This document shows, piece by piece, positions 18,668 to 28,019 of a DNA stretch of 64,000 nt. Position 1 is the first letter of the stretch, and the number at the start of each line of letters is the position of its first letter. Location of the stretch: NCBI GenBank assembly GCA_021373185.1, contig JAJFTF010000055.1, positions 1 to 64,000 of the forward strand. The letters are read 5' to 3'. Both the position numbers and the translations under genes were made by a program. The notes below the pieces were generated by a model, which worked only from the letters and a program-made list of their open reading frames with translations, was not told the DNA's origin and did no database searches. The stretch comes from Betaproteobacteria bacterium. GTDB lineage: Bacteria > Pseudomonadota > Gammaproteobacteria > Burkholderiales > Sulfuricellaceae.

Positions 18668-19440
18668 GCAGGCTCCTCTGTTTGTTGTGATAGAACGATC
18701 AGGTTGGCACTGTCCCAGGCGATCAATTCAAGCGATCCGTCGCTGTGCTCGACAATTGCCGTACAACTGTCCACCCAGTCACCACAATTGACATAAATCA
18801 GATCGCCAATTTGGCGAATCGCGGCGCAATGGATGTGGCCGCAGATGATGCCGTCGAGGCCGCGCTGGCGAGCACTATGAATCGCCGAATTCTCGAAATC
18901 GAATATGAACTGCAACGCTTTCTTGACGCGTCGCTTGGCGTAACCCGCAAGCGACCAGTACCCGGAGATGCCCATCCAGCGGCGCATGTATGAAATCAGC
19001 CCATTGAGCCGCACGAGCAGATTGTAGGCGACATCGCCAAGCACGGCGACCCAGCGGTGATAACGTGTGATCTGGTCAAATTCATCGCCATGCAGGAGAA
19101 GGAAGCGACGACCGTCGGCGAGTTGATGCACATGCTCGGCAACCACTTCGATGTCGCCAAAGGCGATACCTTCATATTCGCGTAGCGCCTCGTCGTGATT
19201 GCCCGGAATGAACATCACCCGTTCGCCGTGCCGCGCCCGACGCAGAATCTTCTGCACGAAAGTATTCTGTGCGGGAGTCCACTGAATACTGCGCTTCATC
19301 GACCAGAAATCAATAATATCGCCGATCAGAAAGACATTTTCCGACTCATACTCGCGCAGGAAGTTATTCAGGTTGCCGGCCTGGCAGGCGCGCGTACCTA
19401 GATGGATATCGGAGAGAAAAATCGAACGAACCTTGAGCAT
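18655..19440 (-). CDS. Metallophosphoesterase of the PlcP/LpxH-like family
   Basis: A 261-aa calcineurin-type phosphoesterase with the metal motifs SDIHLGTR, GDIIDFW, PGNHDEAL, HGDEFD and GHIHCA, and NCGDWVDSCTALV-type C-terminal block. Automated annotation usually calls this family UDP-2,3-diacylglucosamine pyrophosphatase. The same arrangement beside a glycosyltransferase is that of PlcP, a phospholipase C that releases diacylglycerol from phospholipids. The start at 19440 puts the first motif at residue about 9; longer starts up to 19551 are not conserved. No clear Pho box was found upstream. Confidence 0.82.
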   Translation of the reverse strand: MLKVRSIFLSDIHLGTRACQAGNLNNFLREYESENVFLIGDIIDFWSMKRSIQWTPAQNTFVQKILRRARHGERVMFIPGNHDEALREYEGIAFGDIEVVAEHVHQLADGRRFLLLHGDEFDQITRYHRWVAVLGDVAYNLLVRLNGLISYMRRWMGISGYWSLAGYAKRRVKKALQFIFDFENSAIHSARQRGLDGIICGHIHCAAIRQIGDLIYVNCGDWVDSCTAIVEHSDGSLELIAWDSANLIVLSQQTEEPACVS

Positions 19441-19599
19441 GTTGCCATGGTAAGAGGCTAATGTTGCAGAAAGATGAACATTGAAGGGCATCTTTCGGTG
19501 CAACATCGGGCAACTATGCATGGAACCCGACATTTCGAAGCAACTGGCCAACTAACTGCTATTAACGCCCTTGGGAGAATAGGCCCCCTGGAATTGGAA

Positions 19600-21027
<1,428 letters not shown>

Positions 21028-21228
21028 GCGCAATTATCCTCGCCTGCGGCTCGGTGTGTTTGAAAAATTTGAATCGATCTAGTGTCTGCCAGGCACTCCA
21101 CCTTAAGTTGAAATGGCTATAAGAACTTTGCTTCGACTAAGTTAAAATGCCACAAGCAATGCTGCCATCGAAACCATGATTAGTTATACTTGTTCACTGC
21201 ACGGCTTAAAACCTTTTCGGAGTTAAAT

Positions 21229-21774
21229 GTGCCCTCACTGAAAATAACGCTGCCTGCCATTCTTCTTCTGTCATTACAGGCTTCTACGATAACATGGGCG
21301 GCAGCACCTCCCCCTCCTCCCCCCGCATGGATTATCCTTGCGGAAGACGAGACCTATGAAATCCAGGTGACGTTCTTGCCGGATGGCAAGGGTAAAAAGA
21401 CAAGCCGGCAACTCGCCCTGATCAGAAAAGACTGCGTGCAGAACGGCAATAAATCACTGGAAAAAGAAGATGCGAATTCCTTTGTCACCGTTGAATGCCA
21501 CGATGACGGCAATCTGGTTATCCGGCGCACTACCTTGCAACCCATTGGAAAGTTGAAGCAGGAACTTAGCCTTGGCCCAGTGGGAACCTCTCGACAGGAA
21601 TTTCTCCAGGGAAGCGAATACTATCCCGATATCCTGCTGAAAATCAGTCGTCTCAAGATCGTAAAACCAAGCGAACCGCCGCCCGAAGAGAAGAAGGCGG
21701 CGGATAAGGCCGCTGAAAAACCATCGGACAAACCTGCTGCAAAGCCTGCAGCAAAGTCCGGCGTGAAACCCTGA
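21229..21774 (+). CDS. Exported protein with Pro-rich N-terminus and Lys/Ala/Pro tail, unknown
   Basis: A 181-aa protein. From the GTG at 21229 (GGAG 6 bases upstream) it begins with a signal peptide ending near ASTITWA-A, followed by six consecutive prolines. The middle has two Cys (KDCVQNG and VECHDDG) that could form a disulfide. The last 35 residues are a low-complexity Lys/Pro/Ala tail. It is probably periplasmic. No family is recognised. The MYG1 gene follows after 13 bp. Confidence 0.7.
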   Translation: MPSLKITLPAILLLSLQASTITWAAAPPPPPPAWIILAEDETYEIQVTFLPDGKGKKTSRQLALIRKDCVQNGNKSLEKEDANSFVTVECHDDGNLVIRRTTLQPIGKLKQELSLGPVGTSRQEFLQGSEYYPDILLKISRLKIVKPSEPPPEEKKAADKAAEKPSDKPAAKPAAKSGVKP

Positions 21775-21787
21775 TACAGGAATTTTA

Positions 21788-22711
21788 ATGGCAAAACTTG
21801 TTGCCGCTACCCATAGCGGCGGATTTCATGCGGATGATGTTTTTGCCGCAGCGGTTCTGGATTTGACTCTGGGTCTTGGCATCGGCTTTACCCTGGTTCG
21901 TACGCGCGATCCGAAAATCATTGGCCAGGCAGATATCGTCTTTGATGTAGGCGGCATCTTCGATCCTGAACGTTCCCGGTTTGACCACCACCAGCGCGGC
22001 TATGCGGAGAAACGCCCCAATGGCGTGCCATTCAGTTCGTTCGGGCTGTTATGGCGTCAACTTGGGACCGATGCTTGCCATGCAGTATTGGGCGCCAAAA
22101 GCACGGTTTTAGAAGCCGGGAAAGTGGCTGAAGTGGTAGACATCGAACTGGTGCAAGGGGTCGATGCCATGGATTGCGGTGCCCAGGAATTCCTGCCGCG
22201 TGGCGGAAACGTGCGGATCATGTCCTTATCGGCGATGATAGGCGGGTTCAATCCCGGCTGGCAGGAGGTAAAACAAGATTTTGACAGCGCTTTTATTGAA
22301 GCGACTGCCGTTGCCCGCCGGGTGCTGACCAACATCATCAAGTCCTCCCATGACGTAATCGCAGCGGAAAACAAGGTGCTGGAGGCCAAGGCAGAAGGCA
22401 GCATATTGCTGCTGGAAAATTTTTATCCCTGGCAAATTGCCTTGTTCAAGCGCAAGGATGCCGATAGCTTACGCTATGTGGTATTCCCGAATGTGTCCGG
22501 TGGCTGGCGTGTACAGGCGGTGTCTACCGTTCCGCACAGTTTCAGCATGCATAAACCTTTACCAGAGAGTTGGCGCGGACTCGAAGGCGAGGTGCTGGAT
22601 GCTGTAACCGGGATTCCAGGCGGTATATTTTGCCACGCATCAGGCTTTATCGGTGGGCATGCCACACGGGAAGGCGCTCTGGCCTTGGCCAGAGCAGCTA
22701 TCGAGGCTTGA
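21788..22711 (+). CDS. MYG1-family metal-dependent hydrolase
   Basis: A 307-aa UPF0160/MYG1 protein with ATHSGGFHADDVFAAAVL at the N-terminus, RTRDP, the DHH-type metal motif RFDHHQRG, and HASGFIGGHATREGAL at the C-terminus. Members are DHH-like hydrolases; the eukaryotic MYG1 is a 3'-5' RNA exonuclease, but the bacterial substrate is not established. The ATG at 21788 follows CAGGAA. Confidence 0.88.
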   Translation: MAKLVAATHSGGFHADDVFAAAVLDLTLGLGIGFTLVRTRDPKIIGQADIVFDVGGIFDPERSRFDHHQRGYAEKRPNGVPFSSFGLLWRQLGTDACHAVLGAKSTVLEAGKVAEVVDIELVQGVDAMDCGAQEFLPRGGNVRIMSLSAMIGGFNPGWQEVKQDFDSAFIEATAVARRVLTNIIKSSHDVIAAENKVLEAKAEGSILLLENFYPWQIALFKRKDADSLRYVVFPNVSGGWRVQAVSTVPHSFSMHKPLPESWRGLEGEVLDAVTGIPGGIFCHASGFIGGHATREGALALARAAIEA

Positions 22712-22796
22712 TCCTGCCCTCCTCCCCTGCCGCTTTCTACCAACGGTAATACCTTGTTAACAGTAATGGCCAACATTTCTGGGGCGTCACATGAGG

Positions 22797-23315
22797 TTAT
22801 TCGCCTCGATAAACGATATCCGAGCGACGATTTTCCTTCCAGCAAGATTCGTTATGGCAGCTTGCACGCGGCTTCTCCTCTCCGAAACTAACCGCTTCAA
22901 CCTGGCTGTCCGACGCCCCCAGCATACCCATCATCTTCTTCACACTGTCTGCGCGACGGTTACCCAAGGCAATATTGTATTCGCGACTGCCGCGCTCGTC
23001 GCAATTACCCTGCACTGCAATTTTTGCATCCTTGTGGCTGGACAGATACTTGGAATGTGCCTCGACCAATGGTTTGAATACATCTTTAACACTGTCCTTA
23101 TCGTAATCGTAATAGATGCTGCGTTTAGACAGAATATTGTTCGGATCTTTCAGAGCAAGGGCATCCACTGCATTTTGATCCAATGACTTGGTCGCTGAGG
23201 TCGCCGTTTCCAGTACTCTTCCTTCGATTGCAGCCTTCGGCTGCTCCTTCATTTCTTGTCCCGCGCAACCAGCCAGGATGAACAGGCCAAATAAGCAGAC
23301 CGATATTTTTTTCAT
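22797..23315 (-). CDS. Pal-like OmpA-family lipoprotein (copy 1)
   Basis: A 172-aa lipoprotein with a lipobox ILAGC (Cys at about 17) and a C-terminal OmpA/Pal peptidoglycan-binding domain: IYYDYDKDSVK, VQGNCDERGSREYNIALGNRRADSVK, and ENRRSDIVY. An extra Cys pair (SCHNESCW) lies before the last helix. It is 38 bp downstream of SulP copy 1 on the same strand and is not next to any tol gene. A close second copy lies at 27469-27987. Confidence 0.88.
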   Translation of the reverse strand: MKKISVCLFGLFILAGCAGQEMKEQPKAAIEGRVLETATSATKSLDQNAVDALALKDPNNILSKRSIYYDYDKDSVKDVFKPLVEAHSKYLSSHKDAKIAVQGNCDERGSREYNIALGNRRADSVKKMMGMLGASDSQVEAVSFGEEKPRASCHNESCWKENRRSDIVYRGE

Positions 23316-23353
23316 GGATAGCAACTTTCTTGTGAAATTAATAAAGTTAAAAA

Positions 23354-25117
23354 TTAAGCTTGTGCCACGCTCGGCGAAGGTTTTACCGGCGCTATCTGGC
23401 GAGAGTCGCCCTGCCCATTTAGACAAATTCTTGTGTCAATCACTCCGCGCAGGTAAAGCTGCTCAAAAGCATCGTGATCGGAGGAAAAAATATTTTCCAA
23501 CCCAATAGCCTGGCTCAGTCCGGTGCTATCCATCACCTCCATCACCTGCTTTTTCGGTCCGCTGAAGCCCAGAGTAATGCCGTTGCTTTTAAAACGACGG
23601 ATCAAATTGAACAACATCTCCACGCCCGATGCATCAAGGTAGTTCATCCCGTTACATTTCACCAGAATGTAACGAACCGCCGGATTTTCCCTTTCCAGAT
23701 TCAATAGTGCGTCTTCGAAGCACGAGGTGTTAACGAAGCGTAGCGCGCCATCAAAACGGATTGCACCCAGTTTGGGGTGTAGGGGCGGCAAATTATGCCG
23801 ATGCGCATCACGTAGCGTTCCGTCTGCGTAAACGCCCAGATTGGCGATGCGGGGCTGCATCATGCGGTAGAGCAGCAAAGCCAACGACAGGATAATGCCG
23901 GTAAGAATGCCATTCTGGATGTTCGGGGCGAACGCAAGCGTGGACAGGAATGTGACGATTGCTGCGATGCCGTCATCCTTGCTGGCGTGCCAGGCATTGC
24001 TGATGGTCTTGAAGTTGATCAGGCTGATGACGGCCATCATGATGATGGCCGCCAAAACCGGCTTGGGCAGATGATAAAGCAGGGAAGTAAAAAACAGCAG
24101 CGTGAGCAAGACAAAGATGGCCGAGATCACGGAAGAAAGCGCCGTTTGCGCATTACTGGACAGATTCAGCGCAGAGCGTGAAAAAGAACCGCTGACCGGC
24201 ATGGAATGACAGAATGCGGCTGCGATCTTGGCCAGCCCTTGGCCAATGAGCTCCTTGTTCTCGTCCCACGGCTGACGGGTCTTGATGGCAATGACCTTGG
24301 AGCTGGACATGGCTTCCATAAAACTGATCAGTGCAATAACAAAAGCAGCCGGCATGAGCGACATAATGGCATGCCAATCAAGCGATGGAACACTGATGCT
24401 CGGCAAACCCTGCGGAACATCGCCCACGACTTTGCCGCCCAGGCCGGCATAACCTATTTCGTAGCTCACCCAAGTCAGCATGACCACGGTGATAAGGACG
24501 CCTGGTAGTTTGGGCGCAAATTTTTTGAACGCCATCAGCAGAATGATGGCCGATAATCCGAAGGCAACGGATATTTCATGCATGGTGTCGATATGAATCA
24601 TCACCTGCCAGATATCGAGCAGGAAATGCTCGGATTGATGAGCGGAAATCCCGAGTAATGTGGGAAGTTGGGAAAGCCCGATAATGATGGCTGCTGCATT
24701 GATGAATCCCATCAAGACGGGGTTGGAAAGAAAATTAAGCAGCACCCCCATCCGCAGGACGCCGAACAGTATCTGGAACATGCCGGACAAAAGTGCCAGC
24801 AGAATCACATAAGCATAAAACAGCTCGCTGCCGTGTGCTGCCATCGGCGCGACGCTGGCAGCGGTGAGTAGCGATGTCATGGCAACCGGGCCAGTCGAAA
24901 GTTGCCGGGAAGAGCCGAACAGTGCGCCCACGATGGTGGGAATCAGCGCCGCGTAAAGGCCATAGTAAGCAGGAACGCCGGCCAATTGGGCGTAGGCGAG
25001 CGATTGCGGAATGGCGACCAGCGACACAGTGATGCCGGCGATCAAGTCGTTTTTCAGCGTATCCGGGCTTATTGTAAATAATCGACTGATGGGTAGTCGC
25101 TGAACCCAGGAATTCAT
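23354..25117 (-). CDS. SulP-family anion transporter with STAS domain (copy 1)
   Basis: A 587-aa inner-membrane transporter with 10-14 hydrophobic helices, the SulP signature AIPQSLAYAQLAGVPAYYGLYAA, SGSFSRSALN, and a C-terminal STAS domain (about 440-560) with the conserved Ser in YLDASGVEML. SulP proteins carry sulfate, bicarbonate or other anions by proton or sodium coupling; the substrate cannot be read from sequence. Its start overlaps the small gene upstream by 4 bp and a Pal-like gene follows, giving a three-gene unit. Confidence 0.92.
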   Translation of the reverse strand: MNSWVQRLPISRLFTISPDTLKNDLIAGITVSLVAIPQSLAYAQLAGVPAYYGLYAALIPTIVGALFGSSRQLSTGPVAMTSLLTAASVAPMAAHGSELFYAYVILLALLSGMFQILFGVLRMGVLLNFLSNPVLMGFINAAAIIIGLSQLPTLLGISAHQSEHFLLDIWQVMIHIDTMHEISVAFGLSAIILLMAFKKFAPKLPGVLITVVMLTWVSYEIGYAGLGGKVVGDVPQGLPSISVPSLDWHAIMSLMPAAFVIALISFMEAMSSSKVIAIKTRQPWDENKELIGQGLAKIAAAFCHSMPVSGSFSRSALNLSSNAQTALSSVISAIFVLLTLLFFTSLLYHLPKPVLAAIIMMAVISLINFKTISNAWHASKDDGIAAIVTFLSTLAFAPNIQNGILTGIILSLALLLYRMMQPRIANLGVYADGTLRDAHRHNLPPLHPKLGAIRFDGALRFVNTSCFEDALLNLERENPAVRYILVKCNGMNYLDASGVEMLFNLIRRFKSNGITLGFSGPKKQVMEVMDSTGLSQAIGLENIFSSDHDAFEQLYLRGVIDTRICLNGQGDSRQIAPVKPSPSVAQA

Positions 25118-25320
25118 TTCGTCACCAGCGACTTTTCTTCATCGAGTATCTCTTTTACGGCATCCAGATCACCCGCCTCGGCATAAGCCATTGCCGTCAG
25201 CATCCGATTCAGTTTTCGAAAAAATTCCCGGATCGTTGGCAATATTTTGGGCATTGGCCCATCGATACCGTCTTCCGGCTCAATGTAGCGATCCATACAG
25301 GATGTGGAGGAAACTTTCAT
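25114..25320 (-). CDS. Small SulP-associated protein (copy 1)
   Basis: A 68-aa protein with AAGGAG a good distance before the ATG at 25320. The C-terminal half (REFFRKLNRMLTAMAYAEAGDLDAVKEIL) is amphipathic and closely matches the 56-aa protein at 33124-33294, which also precedes a SulP gene (shared AEAGDLD-VK-IL). Its stop overlaps the start of SulP copy 1 (ATGA), so the two are translated together. The function is unknown; a transporter accessory or regulator is a reasonable guess. Confidence 0.75.
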   Translation of the reverse strand: MKVSSTSCMDRYIEPEDGIDGPMPKILPTIREFFRKLNRMLTAMAYAEAGDLDAVKEILDEEKSLVTK

Positions 25321-25344
25321 TTTGGTCGCTCCTTGATAAGGGAT

Positions 25345-25365
25345 ATGTCGCAAATACTACGACAT
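25345..25365. promoter_or_regulatory. Inverted repeat near the start of the SulP-1 operon
   Basis: ATGTCG and CGACAT separated by 9 bases, just upstream of the ribosome site of the small SulP-associated gene and just downstream (in its direction) of the CTTGAC repeats. It may be an operator or a short mRNA stem. Confidence 0.35.
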
Positions 25366-25370
25366 GCCTC

Positions 25371-25398
25371 GTCAAGTCCCCGTCAAGCCGAGGTCAAG
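25371..25398 (-). promoter_or_regulatory. Three CTTGAC direct repeats with 11-bp period (OmpR-type regulator site)
   Basis: On the minus strand CTTGAC occurs three times (25393-25398, 25382-25387, 25371-25376), each separated by 5 bases. This is the geometry bound by PmrA/QseB/PhoB-type response regulators. It lies between the histidine kinase stop and the SulP-1 operon start; a TAGTAT -10-like hexamer follows 11 bases after the last repeat. The same hexamer pair occurs before the hyf-like operon. Confidence 0.65.
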
Positions 25399-25404
25399 GA
25401 AGCG

Positions 25405-26706
25405 TTAACTCGATGAGCGGAGCGTCCGGTGCCGGCTGACGAAGAACAATTGAGCAGTAGTGCCGTGACCGACGTTGCTTTCAATCACCGTTTCCCATCC
25501 ATAGCGGTCGCATATTCGTTTGACCAGGGACAATCCAATGCCGGCGCCCGTGCTGGACGATCCCTTGAAATGGCGTTGAAAAACCTTGCCGATTTCTTCT
25601 TCATGGATACCGAGTCCGGTATCCGCGACTGTCAGGCAATCATCTTCTACCACGATGGAAACCTTGCCGGATTCAGTATAGGCAAATGCATTCCGGATCA
25701 GATTTGCCGCAACAATACTCAACAGTGTCCGCTCAGCGGCAATTCTGGGGTGGCCACGACGGTCGAATTCGACGGTTGTTTTCGGGTTGACCAGGTAACG
25801 GTGCATTTCCACCGCCTCTCGCACCACTTCTCCCACGTCGCAATTCAGCTCGACCGGCTCATCCAGATTTCCTTCCCTTGCCATCAACAACAAGGCAGCA
25901 GTCAGGTCGATCATCTGTCTCGTTGCTCGCCCAATTCTTGCGATACGTTCCTGCTGCCGGTTATCGAGGCGGGAGTCGCCTTCCAGCAATTCCACCGCCC
26001 CCTGGACGATGGCGAGAGGGGTTCTGAGCTCATGACTGACGTCCGCCGTAAATGCTCTTTCACGCTCGATAAAGGCCCTCATGCGCTGCAGATAGCCGCT
26101 GAAAACGCGTGCCAACTTGCCGATCTCGTCGGGAGGAAAACCCTGCTGGACATCCAAGGTCTCATCTTCCGGTTTGGCCTTGCCAACCCGTCTGGCGAGT
26201 TCAGCCACCGGCGCGACAACACGACCGGCCAGCCACCAGCCGATCCCCGCAGAAATCAGGATCATGGTCAGAGCACCAACAGCCAGGTAAAACAGAAACT
26301 GCTCCTCACGCCTACGCTGCCGCACTTCGTTGAACAACATGACATAACGCTCGCTCCCGCTGTCAGCGACAGCAACCCGATATGGGATTCCATCCAGAGT
26401 GAGTTGGTGCTTGCCGGGGTCGAGACTGACCAGAATAGCCGGAATATCTTCCGCCGCTCGCCCTGGAATATGAACATACCCCCTGACACTGATCGTTGCG
26501 GGAGGAAGGGAATTGGGATTGCGTGAACGCCGGGAAATATAATCCTCGATTTCTGCATGCAGCGTTTCGTCCATGATCCGCTCACCGAGATTGTGTGCGG
26601 CAAAGGAAAGCCCCATCGACAATAGCAAACTGACCAGCGCGCCAAACCCGGCGAAAGTGGCTGCCAGCTTGAAGCGCAGGCTGTTTGGCAGGCTAATCGG
26701 CAGCAA
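25405..26706 (-). CDS. Sensor histidine kinase (QseC/TctE-type)
   Basis: A 433-aa membrane kinase with two transmembrane helices (about 13-37 and 140-163) flanking a roughly 100-aa periplasmic domain, then HAMP, the phospho-His box FTADVSHELRTPLAIVQG, N-box LIRNAFAYTESG, and G-boxes VADTGLGI and STGAGIGLSLVKRI. It starts with TTG at 26706, overlapping the response regulator by 14 bp, so the pair is coupled. The direct repeats right after its stop suggest that the neighbouring SulP-1 operon is a target. Confidence 0.88.
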   Translation of the reverse strand: MLPISLPNSLRFKLAATFAGFGALVSLLLSMGLSFAAHNLGERIMDETLHAEIEDYISRRSRNPNSLPPATISVRGYVHIPGRAAEDIPAILVSLDPGKHQLTLDGIPYRVAVADSGSERYVMLFNEVRQRRREEQFLFYLAVGALTMILISAGIGWWLAGRVVAPVAELARRVGKAKPEDETLDVQQGFPPDEIGKLARVFSGYLQRMRAFIERERAFTADVSHELRTPLAIVQGAVELLEGDSRLDNRQQERIARIGRATRQMIDLTAALLLMAREGNLDEPVELNCDVGEVVREAVEMHRYLVNPKTTVEFDRRGHPRIAAERTLLSIVAANLIRNAFAYTESGKVSIVVEDDCLTVADTGLGIHEEEIGKVFQRHFKGSSSTGAGIGLSLVKRICDRYGWETVIESNVGHGTTAQLFFVSRHRTLRSSS

Positions 26707-27364
26707 TTTGGTAGCCGATGCCGCGCAAGGTTTTAATTAGAGGGATTTTCGACTGCTTATCGACCGCATTGCGCAAAATGTGCAAATGCGCGCGCAAGGC
26801 ATCGCTGTCGGGAGGCGATTCGCCCCAGATCGCACGCTCCAACTCATCGCGGGGTAAGACACGAGGTGAATGCCTCATCAAAAGCTCAAGGATTTTGAGT
26901 GGGATCGGCGGTAGCTCTATATTTCGTTCGTCCCGGGTCACTTTGAGGGTGGCGCAATCGAAAATCAAATCTCCTACTTGAAGCTGAGATTGACCTTCAC
27001 GCACTTGGGTGCGCCGAACCAGCGCACGTAGCCGCGCTTCCACCTCCCGTAGCGCAAACGGCTTGACGACATAATCGTCTGCGCCGGCTTCCAAGCCGGC
27101 AATCTTGTCATCCAGCGAATCCCGCGCAGTCAACATCAGAACCGGTGTATGCCGCTCCGCTTCACGCAAACGACGACATAGTGTGATCCCGTCGATACCG
27201 GGCAACATCACGTCGAGGATAATGACGTCGTAAGAGTTGGATGCCGCAAAGTGCAAACCAGAAATACCGTCTGCAGCCAGATCCATGCTATGCCCCTTTG
27301 CCTCGAAGTAATCGAACAAATTAAGCGCGAGGTCATGATTGTCTTCAATCAGGAGAATATGCAT
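26693..27364 (-). CDS. OmpR-family response regulator (QseB/TctD/PmrA-type)
   Basis: A 223-aa regulator with a receiver domain (LLIEDNHDLA, phospho-Asp in VIILDVMLPGIDG, YVVKPFALREVEARL) and a winged-helix domain (PLKILELLMR, LRAHLHILRNAVD, KTLRGIGYQI). It pairs with the kinase at 25405-26706. The family binds direct repeats with 11-bp spacing, and such repeats occur at 25371, 29899 and 35737. The ATG at 27364 is chosen; a GTG two codons upstream is possible. Confidence 0.9.
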   Translation of the reverse strand: MHILLIEDNHDLALNLFDYFEAKGHSMDLAADGISGLHFAASNSYDVIILDVMLPGIDGITLCRRLREAERHTPVLMLTARDSLDDKIAGLEAGADDYVVKPFALREVEARLRALVRRTQVREGQSQLQVGDLIFDCATLKVTRDERNIELPPIPLKILELLMRHSPRVLPRDELERAIWGESPPDSDALRAHLHILRNAVDKQSKIPLIKTLRGIGYQIAAD

Positions 27365-27409
27365 TTCCACCAGTACCGAACGAAAAATGGCTAATGTTTC
27401 AACTCTAGC

Positions 27410-27445
27410 AAAAAAGAAAAAGGCCGGGTTCTACCTCACCCGGCC
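27410..27445 (-). terminator. Rho-independent terminator after the second Pal-like gene
   Basis: A perfect 8-bp GC-rich stem GGCCGGGT/ACCCGGCC (27422-27429 with 27438-27445) and an 8-base loop. Read on the minus strand it is followed by a T-rich run (27410-27421). It lies 24 bp beyond the Pal-like stop. Confidence 0.88.
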
Positions 27446-27468
27446 CTGAATATGTACCGCCAAATTTT

Positions 27469-27987
27469 CTATTGCTCGCCGCGATAAACGATATCAGAGC
27501 GGCGGTTTTCATGCCAGCAGGATTCCTCGTGGCACGTGGCGCGCGGCTTTTCTTCGCCGAAACTGACCACCTCAACCTGGCTGTCCGGCACGCCCAGCAC
27601 ACCCATCGTTTTCCTCACGCTGTCGGCACGACGATTACCCAAGGCAATGTTGTACTCGCGACTGCCACGCTCATCGCAATTTCCCTGCACGGTCGCCTTA
27701 GCCTCTTTATGATTAGCGATATACTTAGCGTGTGCATCAACCAGCGGTTTGAACTCACTCTTGATATTCGATTTGTCGAAATCATAATAAACGCTACGTT
27801 TCGACAGAATGTTATTCGGATCCTTCAACGCCAAGGCGTCAATTGCATTTTGATCCAATGACTTGGCAGACGATGGCGCTGCCGGAGTTCGGCTCGCAAT
27901 AGCGGTTTGCGAGAGATCCTTCACATCCTGACCGGCACATCCCGCCAGCAGGCCAACCAGCAACATTCCACAGGTTGCTTTATTCAT
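27469..27987 (-). CDS. Pal-like OmpA-family lipoprotein (copy 2)
   Basis: A 172-aa lipoprotein, the same length as copy 1, with lipobox LLAGC and an OmpA/Pal domain: VYYDFDKSNIK, VQGNCDERGSREYNIALGNRRADSV, and ENRRSDIVYRGE. It shares the SKSLDQNA..DALALKDPNNILSKRS block and the extra TCHEESCW Cys pair with the copy at 22797-23315. It lies 32 bp after SulP copy 2, so both Pal copies end a SulP operon. A terminator follows. Confidence 0.9.
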   Translation of the reverse strand: MNKATCGMLLVGLLAGCAGQDVKDLSQTAIASRTPAAPSSAKSLDQNAIDALALKDPNNILSKRSVYYDFDKSNIKSEFKPLVDAHAKYIANHKEAKATVQGNCDERGSREYNIALGNRRADSVRKTMGVLGVPDSQVEVVSFGEEKPRATCHEESCWHENRRSDIVYRGEQ

Positions 27988-28019
27988 GCTCAATCTCCTT
28001 GTTTGAAAAACATAATAAA

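Noticed and set aside
19441..19599. Pho box upstream of the PlcP-like gene
   Set aside because: No pair of CTGTCAT-like repeats with 11-bp spacing could be found on either strand.
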